From the NCBI GenBank assembly GCA_051162045.1, contig JBISDI010000061.1: a stretch of 11,587 nt of DNA, one strand, 5' to 3'. The notes below the pieces were generated by a model. It saw nothing but the letters and a program-made list of their open reading frames with translations, made no database searches and had not been told where the DNA came from. Numbering within the stretch: the first letter of the stretch is position 1; each line of letters opens with the position of its first letter. Below, one piece after another: positions 6,349-11,587 of the stretch. Made by a program: the position numbers and the translations under genes. The DNA is from Anaerozeibacter quisquiliarum. Lineage in GTDB: Bacteria; Bacillota; Clostridia; Christensenellales; Aristaeellaceae.

Positions 6349-6708
6349 ATGATCACCTGCACCCTGAAAGACAGGAAATATTCCATTGATTTCGTGTCCG
6401 GCCGCGCGCTGCGTGAGATGGGTCCCGCTGCGAAAATGCACGCGCACATCACCGGGCTCGCGAAGAGCGCGCTGGAAGGCAGTCCCGTAACCGACGAAAC
6501 CAGCGTTGAGGACGCCATGGACGTGCTCGTCCGCTGGTTCTGCATTCTCTTCGGCAACCAGTTTTCCCCCGACGACGTGTTCGACCACTACCCGGTGGAC
6601 CGCCTGATCCATGACGTCACCTTCGCCATGATGGCGGTCCAGGCCCAGGCCACCTCCGTGCTCTCTGAATTCCCTATGCCGGCAGCGCAGGAGACGAAGG
6701 CGTCCTGA
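6349..6708 (+). CDS. Tail assembly chaperone G
   Basis: The 119-residue product starts MITCTLKDRKYSIDFVSGRALREM. It contains TSVEDAMDVLVRWFCILFGNQFSPDDVFDHYPVDRLIHDVTFAMMAVQAQA. It matches the clostridial/phi13-type tail assembly chaperones in size, helical C-terminal half and position between the major tail protein and tape measure. By analogy with lambda gpG it coats the tape measure before tail tube assembly and is absent from the virion. ATG 6349 follows AGAGGAG (6333-6340... within tagagaggagc) by about 8 bases. Its stop TGA (6706-6708) lies inside a hairpin, and a fraction of ribosomes should shift to the -1 frame to make the G-T fusion. Confidence 0.88.
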   Translation: MITCTLKDRKYSIDFVSGRALREMGPAAKMHAHITGLAKSALEGSPVTDETSVEDAMDVLVRWFCILFGNQFSPDDVFDHYPVDRLIHDVTFAMMAVQAQATSVLSEFPMPAAQETKAS

Positions 6709-6714
6709 CGCTGC
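6669..6714 (+). promoter_or_regulatory. Candidate -1 ribosomal frameshift signal (slip site plus stem-loop)
   Basis: The -1 frame carrying the T domain opens at 6669, directly after an in-frame TGA at 6666-6668. The shift must therefore happen between 6669 and the G stop. The only re-pairing site I find is A-TTC-CCT (6669-6675): tRNA-Pro can move from CCT to CCC, and tRNA-Phe moving from TTC to ATT mismatches at one position. After a 6-base spacer, GCAGCGCAGGA (6682-6692) pairs with TCCTG-A-CGCTGC (6703-6714). This makes 11 base pairs with one bulged A and a 10-base loop. The stem contains the zero-frame stop. Spacing and structure fit -1 frameshifting; the heptamer is not the canonical X-XXY-YYZ form. 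Confidence 0.65.
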
Positions 6715-6896
6715 ACGACTACATCCTGGCGACCTACAACGAACTCCTGAAAGCCGGGTGGACCATGACCGACATCGACGTCATGGACATGCCCGGCTTT
6801 CTCTCTGTCCGTGCCTGGGACGCAAAGCGCGAGGAGCGCGCGAAGATTCCCAAGCGCCGGTTCATTGACGAGGCGTGGCCACAGCGGTCGCGCTGA
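6669..6896 (+). CDS. Tail assembly chaperone T domain, made as G-T frameshift fusion
   Basis: In the -1 frame relative to G the sequence reads YAGSAGDEGVLTLHDYILA, then NELLKAGWTMTDIDVMDMPGFLSVRAWDAKRE and RRFIDEAWPQRSR, then stop (6894-6896). The patterns L-x-D-Y-x-x-x...A-G-W-T-M-x-x-I-D-x-M-D and the closing Y/F-I-D-E-x-W are those of the T part of phi13-type chaperones. No good start codon lies before the conserved part; the first ATG falls inside it, so fusion to G by frameshifting is the natural reading. A shift at 6669-6675 gives a product of about 182 residues. T normally recruits major tail protein to the G-coated tape measure. Gene callers that ignore frameshifts would leave this stretch empty. 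Confidence 0.82.
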   Translation: MPYAGSAGDEGVLTLHDYILATYNELLKAGWTMTDIDVMDMPGFLSVRAWDAKREERAKIPKRRFIDEAWPQRSR

Positions 6897-6917
6897 TTCT
6901 CTGCTGATTTCCTCATG

Positions 6918-6937
6918 AAAGGATGGCGACAACCTTG
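6918..6937 (+). promoter_or_regulatory. Ribosome binding site and TTG start deciding the tape measure N-terminus
   Basis: AAAGGA (6918-6923) touches ATG 6923 and cannot serve it, but lies 11 bases before TTG 6935. Starting there gives MAETLRDLVVSLSLD, the usual beginning of clostridial tape measures, while ATG 6923 adds an unneeded MATT. Confidence 0.6.
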
Positions 6938-9900
6938 GCCGAAACCCTGCGCGACCTCGTCGTGTCGCTGTCTCTGGATTCGGATAATTTCAGCCGGAAC
7001 CTTGGCAGCATCGGGAAACAGATCCAAGAGGCGGAGAGCCGGTTCAAGGCGGCCGGCGCCGGCGTATCCGGGTTCGAGAAGTCCGCCGCCGGGCTGGGCG
7101 CAAACCTCGCCATGCTCCGGGACAAGCTGCAGTTACAGGAAAAGGCGGTGGAGCAATACCGGCGCGCGCTGGACGCCGCCAATGGGAAGCTCACCGCCGC
7201 CGTCCGGAAGAACGACGAATTAAAGTCTTCGCTGGATGGGGCCAAGTCCAGATATTCCGACCTCAAGAGCCGGATCGACCAGACCCGCGCGGCCTATGCG
7301 GCCAGCGTCAAGGCGACCGGCGACAACAGCGAGGAATCCAACCGTCTGGGGCTGGAACTGCTGGATCTTGAGAAACAGTACAAGGCCACCGGCGCGGAGA
7401 TCAAGAAGCTGGAAGGCCAGTTGGGCGCCAGCCGGAAATCCATGCAGAACGCCGCCGACGCGATGACGAAGGCGGAAACCGGCCTCAATGGCGCAAAAGC
7501 CGCCGTGAAGGAAACCGCGTCGGAAATCCAGAGCTGCACCAATAAACTTGAAAAAGCGCGTTCGAAGTGGCTCGCCTCGGGCGCCGCCATGGAGTCCTTC
7601 GGGAAGAAGGCCACCGCCGCGGGTCAGGCGCTGGAGCGCGCCGGGCAGAAGCTGACGACCTTCGCCTCCGTCCCGCTCGCCGGGCTGGGCGTCGCCGCCG
7701 CCAAGGCGTCCATCGACTTTGAGGAAGCGTTCGCTGGCGTCCGGAAGACCGTGGACGCCACCGAGGGCGAGTACAAGCGGCTCGCCGCCGACGTAAAGAC
7801 CATGTCCACGCAGGTGACGGCGGACACCACCGCCATCGCCGCCGTCATGGAAAACGCGGGGCAGCTGGGCATCAAAAACGCCGCGCTGACGCCGTTCACC
7901 CGCGCCATGATCGACCTGGGCAACGCGACGAATCTGGCGGCGGATGAAGCTGCTGTGGCGCTGGCGCAGTTCGCCAACGTCACCGGCATGGCCCAGGACA
8001 ACTTCGGGCGCCTGGGCTCGGTCATCGTGGAACTCGGCAACAACATGGCCACCACCGAGCGGGACATCGTTGCGATGGCGACCCGGCTCGCCTCCGCGGG
8101 CACTCAGGTCGGATTAAGCGAATCCCAGATCCTGGGCTTCTCCACCGCGCTGGCGTCGGTGGGCATCGAAGCCGAAGCGGGCGGCAGTGCGTTTAGCAAG
8201 ATCATGGCGCAGATGCAGCTGGCCGCGGAGACCGGCAAGAGCGGCCTCTCCGACTTCGCGAAGGTCTCCGGCATGACGGCCTCCGAATTCCAGCAGGCGT
8301 GGAAGGCCGACGCAGCGTCCGCCATTCAGGCGTTCATTGTGGGCCTTTCCAAGATGGACGAGTCCGGGATCAGCGCCATCGCAACGCTTGAGAACATGGG
8401 CATCACCGAAGTACGGCTCCGGGACACGCTTTTGCGCGCAACCAACGCCAACGAGCTGTTCGGTAAGTCCTTGGAGCTTGCGAACGATGAGTGGAAGCGC
8501 AATACCGCGCTGACGAAGGAAGCATCCACCCGGTACGCCACGACCCAGAGCCGGATCACCATCCTCGGCAACAAGGTGAAGCTGTTCGGGCAGACGATCG
8601 GCGACGACCTATCCCCAACCCTCAAGAACATGATCTCCGGCGCGGACGACCTGCTGGACAGCCTCATGGATCTGGACGCGGGCCAGCGCCAGGCGCTGAT
8701 CACCGCGGCCGCGTGGGTCGCGGGCATCGGGCCGGGGATTCTGGTGCTGGGGAAGCTCAATACCGCCGTCGGCACGATCTCCACCGGGTTCGGAAAGCTG
8801 ATCACCACCACGGTCGAAGCCGGCGGCGGGATGAAGGGCGTGCTGGCCGCGTGCGGGAGCCTGCTGGGCCCCGTCGGCATCGCGGCGGTCGCCGCGGCGG
8901 CGCTGTACGGCGCGTACCGCTGGATCGACTACGCCTCCGGCGCCAGGGAGGCGCGGGAAGCGCTGCAGGGCATGGCGGAAACGGCCAAAGCATGGTCGGA
9001 GCAGCAAGCCAACACCGTGTTCGACACCGGAAACGACGCGTTTGCGCGGTTCGGCCTCTCGCCGGACAGCTTCGGCGGGATCGAGGAGTCGAAAGACTGG
9101 CTGACCCGACTCAACGCCACCTGGACCGACGGCAAGCAGGAAACCTCCGAGATCGTCAAGTCCTATGTGGACGAGTTCAAGGCGGACAGCGATCAGCTGC
9201 GCCAAGCGGTGGAGGAGCGCCAAAAGATCCTCAAAGGTCTGGGCGTGAAAGATTCGCGGTCGGACGAGGTGCTCAAGCAGCTCGACACCTACGACAAAGC
9301 AGTTCAGGCCCTGCTGAAGAAGCGCCGGAACGGGAAACTTTCCGAAAAGGACCAGGCGCGGCTTCAGGAGATCGTCACCCAGCGGGTGCAGATCAAGCTG
9401 GAGTATACGCTGGGGGAATCCGGCGGGTACGAGCAGATCCTGCAGGGGGTTGAAGCCGAGAAGGCTCGCCTTGAGGCGGAGGGTGGCTCCACATCCATCG
9501 ACCTGTACGCCGACGCCATGAAGGCCGCCGCCCAGGGCAGCGCCGAGTACAACAAGGCGCTCGAGGAAACCTACGCCTCCGAGTACAAGGTCATCGCCGC
9601 GATGGAGGACGGCGCGGAAAAACAGAAGGCGTTGGACGCTTTGAATGCGCAGCACAATCAGGCAAAGATCGAAGGCGCCAGGAAGTATGCGGAAGCTCTG
9701 TCCCAGCTGGTGGGGCCGATGCTGCAGAGCGATGAGCTCGGCGGCGCGGACGAGAAGCTGCAGAAGCTGGTCGGCCTGCTTTCTGAGTTTCAGATCGCGG
9801 CCGCCCAGGGCGGCAACACCTCCGGCATCCTGGCCCAGCTGGACGAGCTGACCAAGGGCATGGATGAGGGGGAACTGGCATCGTATCTGGCGATTCTCAC

Positions 9901-11557
9901 CCAGATCCAGGACGCGGTGCAAGCAGGCGGGGCCGGACCTTCCGGCGGCCTTACCCCTGATGAAACAGCGAAGCTGTTCCCTGACCTCAACATCACGGAC
10001 GTGCTGGGCGGGTATACGTCCATTGCCGATTTCCTCAAGGCCAACGCCGGGTCCTTCGAGGGCCTCTCCGCCATGTTCAACGAGGCGCTGCTAGATGAGA
10101 TCAAGCGTGTGCTGGTGGACCTGGACCTGACCAGCGCCTCGGCCGCGTGGGAGCAGTTCAAAACCGATACGTCGTCGCTGACCACGGCGCTGTCCGCCAC
10201 CGTCACCGGCACCGTGCAGTTGACGCCCATCGATGCCCAGGCCGCGGCGGACTTCCGGGCGGCAAATCCCGTTTCCCTCGACGGCCAGGTCATGAAAGTG
10301 GGCATGGTGGAGGGCGCGGAGCAAACCTTCAAGGACAAATTCGACGCGGGGCTCCTGGCGCTCTACGACGAGCACGGCGTCCCGATCCCGGTCACGCCCG
10401 AGGCGATGGCGCAGATCAAGGCCACCGATCTGGTGCTGGGCACGGATGAAAACGGCGTGCTGCACGTGCAGGTGCTGCCCAAGATCGGCTCGCCGGAGGG
10501 CGTTGAGAACGCGGAGGCGGGCCTGAACACAAAGCCCCAGAACTTCCTCCCCGACTGGCTGAAGTCCAGCACCTCCGACAAAGTCACCTCCATCACCAGC
10601 CTCGTGCAGGGGGTGGAGGATCTGGCCGCGGCCGGCGAAACCTTAAGCGCCCAGCAGGGCAAATCTGTGGTGCTGGAACAGCTCTTCAGCCTGAACCCCG
10701 AGGAACTGCAGAACATAGCTACCTACATCACGCAGGCGATGGCGGCACTGAGCAGCGGTACGCTGGACGCTGCCTCGGAGGCAAAGGTTCGAGAACAGCT
10801 GGACGCGCTGCTGACCGTCGTGCGGACCGCGGACGAATACCTGGGCGTCGGCAACGATATCTCCGCCGGCATCGCGGGTGGCATGACCACCTACAGCTGG
10901 ACCGGTGATGCGGCCACTGTCGCCAGTTCCATTGAGACTGCATTGAGAGCCGCCGCGCAGACACACTCACCCTCTGCCATGACGCGCCCGATTGGCATAG
11001 ACCTGTCCGCCGGCGTCGCGGCTGGCATGATGGCCTACGGGTTCGGCTCCGCGGCCGGTGTAACGGCGGTCAAGGCTGTTTCAGCTTTGAAAATAGAGCT
11101 TTCTTCCAATACCACAAAGCCCATCGGTCTCTCCGCCATGGCTGGGCTCGCCCTTGGCATTTTGAGCGGCCAGAACATTGTCGTGAATGCCATGAAGATC
11201 GTTGCGGAAGCCGCTGTGCACGCGGCGAAGGAAAAGCTGAAGATCCAGTCGCCCTCGGCTGTGTTCCGCGACGAGGTGGGCCGCATGATGATCCGGGGCA
11301 TCGGTGAAGGCGTGCTGCTGGAGCGCGAGGCCCAGGCGAAGGTCATCCAAAACGCCGCCCGGTACCTGACCGGCGCGGCGCAGGCGGGCACGTCCATGAG
11401 CAGCGGCTACGACAACCGCCGCACCTATCACCAGGATCAGAGCGTGACCGTGCAGGTGGAAAAGCTCTATGTCCGGGACGACAGCGACGTGCGCAGCCTC
11501 GCCATTGAGCTGGCGCAGTTCAACAAGACCCAGTACGCCGGGATGGGCGTCAGATGA
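6935..11557 (+). CDS. Tail tape measure protein (TP901-type)
   Basis: A 1540-residue protein that sets tail length; at about 0.15 nm per residue the tail would be near 230 nm. N-terminal residues 1-235 are charged and coiled-coil-like (LRDKLQLQEKAVEQYRRALD; LELLDLEKQYKATG). A TP901 core follows at about 240-475 (LTTFASVPLAGLGVAAAKASIDFEEAFAGVRKT, GQLGI, LGNATNLAADEAAVALAQFANVTGM, MATRLASAGTQVGLS, SVGIEAEAGGSAFSKIM). Hydrophobic segments lie at ~588-608 and ~635-664 (GPVGIAAVAAAALYGAY), typical of tape measures that enter the host membrane. A long helical middle is rich in Glu/Lys. Four ~48-residue repeats lie near the C-terminus, two with an SPSA motif, and a conserved tail ends VEKLYVRDDSDVRSLAIELAQF. 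No lysozyme or peptidase domain is visible. TTG 6935 is preferred; ATG 6923 in the same frame adds four residues. Confidence 0.94.
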   Translation: MAETLRDLVVSLSLDSDNFSRNLGSIGKQIQEAESRFKAAGAGVSGFEKSAAGLGANLAMLRDKLQLQEKAVEQYRRALDAANGKLTAAVRKNDELKSSLDGAKSRYSDLKSRIDQTRAAYAASVKATGDNSEESNRLGLELLDLEKQYKATGAEIKKLEGQLGASRKSMQNAADAMTKAETGLNGAKAAVKETASEIQSCTNKLEKARSKWLASGAAMESFGKKATAAGQALERAGQKLTTFASVPLAGLGVAAAKASIDFEEAFAGVRKTVDATEGEYKRLAADVKTMSTQVTADTTAIAAVMENAGQLGIKNAALTPFTRAMIDLGNATNLAADEAAVALAQFANVTGMAQDNFGRLGSVIVELGNNMATTERDIVAMATRLASAGTQVGLSESQILGFSTALASVGIEAEAGGSAFSKIMAQMQLAAETGKSGLSDFAKVSGMTASEFQQAWKADAASAIQAFIVGLSKMDESGISAIATLENMGITEVRLRDTLLRATNANELFGKSLELANDEWKRNTALTKEASTRYATTQSRITILGNKVKLFGQTIGDDLSPTLKNMISGADDLLDSLMDLDAGQRQALITAAAWVAGIGPGILVLGKLNTAVGTISTGFGKLITTTVEAGGGMKGVLAACGSLLGPVGIAAVAAAALYGAYRWIDYASGAREAREALQGMAETAKAWSEQQANTVFDTGNDAFARFGLSPDSFGGIEESKDWLTRLNATWTDGKQETSEIVKSYVDEFKADSDQLRQAVEERQKILKGLGVKDSRSDEVLKQLDTYDKAVQALLKKRRNGKLSEKDQARLQEIVTQRVQIKLEYTLGESGGYEQILQGVEAEKARLEAEGGSTSIDLYADAMKAAAQGSAEYNKALEETYASEYKVIAAMEDGAEKQKALDALNAQHNQAKIEGARKYAEALSQLVGPMLQSDELGGADEKLQKLVGLLSEFQIAAAQGGNTSGILAQLDELTKGMDEGELASYLAILTQIQDAVQAGGAGPSGGLTPDETAKLFPDLNITDVLGGYTSIADFLKANAGSFEGLSAMFNEALLDEIKRVLVDLDLTSASAAWEQFKTDTSSLTTALSATVTGTVQLTPIDAQAAADFRAANPVSLDGQVMKVGMVEGAEQTFKDKFDAGLLALYDEHGVPIPVTPEAMAQIKATDLVLGTDENGVLHVQVLPKIGSPEGVENAEAGLNTKPQNFLPDWLKSSTSDKVTSITSLVQGVEDLAAAGETLSAQQGKSVVLEQLFSLNPEELQNIATYITQAMAALSSGTLDAASEAKVREQLDALLTVVRTADEYLGVGNDISAGIAGGMTTYSWTGDAATVASSIETALRAAAQTHSPSAMTRPIGIDLSAGVAAGMMAYGFGSAAGVTAVKAVSALKIELSSNTTKPIGLSAMAGLALGILSGQNIVVNAMKIVAEAAVHAAKEKLKIQSPSAVFRDEVGRMMIRGIGEGVLLEREAQAKVIQNAARYLTGAAQAGTSMSSGYDNRRTYHQDQSVTVQVEKLYVRDDSDVRSLAIELAQFNKTQYAGMGVR
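10847..11320 (+). repeat. Four degenerate ~48-residue repeats in the tape measure C-terminal region
   Basis: Units start at 10847 (VGNDISAGIAGGM), 10991 (IGIDLSAGVAAGM), 11123 (IGLSAMAGLALGI) and 11276 (VGRMMIRGIGEGV). They share the pattern [VI]-G-x4-[SAM]-[AR]-G-[IVL]-x2-G-[MIV]. Spacings are 144, 132 and 153 bases. SPSA precedes the second and fourth units. The repeats are visible in protein only, with little nucleotide identity, so they are old. The end of the last unit is approximate. Confidence 0.6.
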
Positions 11558-11567
11558 CAAAGCAATC

Positions 11568-11577
11568 GAGGTGATCC
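11568..11577 (+). promoter_or_regulatory. Extended Shine-Dalgarno of the next tail gene
   Basis: GAGGTGATCC is complementary over ten bases to the conserved 16S rRNA 3' end (GGATCACCTC). The GAGG core ends 9 bases before GTG 11581. Confidence 0.6.
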
Positions 11578-11580
11578 ACG

Positions 11581-11587
11581 GTGGCCA
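11581..11587 (+). CDS. Start of next gene, probably distal tail protein (truncated by window)
   Basis: GTG GCC A is all that is visible, placed at the right distance from a strong ribosome binding site. In phages of this layout the gene after the tape measure usually encodes the distal tail protein; that is inference from gene order only. The ATG at 11554 overlapping the tape measure stop gives only six codons and is not a gene. Confidence 0.4.

Noticed and set aside
8491..9453. 320-codon + strand frame overlapping the tape measure
   Set aside because: Arg/Gly/Ala-rich out-of-frame reading of the tape measure, without a start signal.
8609..9922. 437-codon minus-strand open frame inside the tape measure gene
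   Set aside because: A shadow of a high-GC coding strand. Leu/Gly/Arg-rich translation with no domain; the + strand tape measure is certain.
11554..11574. ATG overlapping the tape measure stop as start of the next gene
   Set aside because: It reaches a TGA after six codons. GTG 11581 with GAGGTGATCC upstream is the better start.
1..11587. A hidden defence, CRISPR, retron, toxin-antitoxin or other accessory system
   Set aside because: Every stretch is accounted for by morphogenesis genes or short gaps; no spaced repeats, RNA-like intergenic regions or non-structural genes were seen.

Overview
The window is a head-to-tail morphogenesis module of a long-tailed (siphovirus-like) phage or prophage. 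All genes lie on the + strand and are tightly packed, with strong GGAGG-type ribosome binding sites and several ATGA/GTGA stop-start overlaps. Protein families, the phi13-type major tail protein and the Shine-Dalgarno style point to a fairly GC-rich Firmicutes (Clostridia-like) host. That host assignment is inference. Phage genes run at about 60% GC. The first 300 bases are about 47% GC and are not phage-like.

Layout. Bases 1-702 are one open frame entering from the left edge. Its first ~100 codons read as the C-terminal part of a small EamA/DMT-type membrane transporter. From about base 300-310 the same frame reads as the C-terminal part of a phage terminase large subunit. This in-frame chimera, with a sharp composition change, is the oddest thing in the window: it is either a prophage deletion/recombination scar or an assembly chimera. 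Then come portal (695-1993), ClpP-type prohead protease (1990-2712), HK97-fold major capsid protein with a built-in scaffold-like delta domain (2731-3933), a hairpin (3950-3975), head fibre-like protein (3997-4275), gp6-like head-tail connector (4272-4556), SPP1 gp16-like head closure protein (4568-4912), a tail-terminator-like protein (4909-5262), an HK97 gp10-like protein (5259-5678), a phi13-type major tail protein (5709-6323), the tail assembly chaperone pair G and G-T (6349-6708 and 6669-6896), and a 1540-residue tape measure protein (6935-11557). The next tail gene appears to start at 11581 and is cut by the window edge.

How the genes work together. Portal, protease and capsid build the prohead. 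Connector, head closure and terminator-like proteins make the neck. Major tail protein polymerises around the tape measure, loaded with the help of the G/G-T chaperones. The G-T fusion needs a -1 ribosomal frameshift. The only plausible slip site (6669-6675) lies six bases before an 11-bp stem whose 3' arm contains the G stop codon, a good fit to programmed frameshifting although the heptamer is not canonical.

Apart from the chimera, the frameshift signal and a few repeat and hairpin details, the module is conventional. I found no RNA genes, CRISPR array, insertion sequence, integrase or defence system, no recognisable promoter, and no gene-free stretch longer than about 65 bases.
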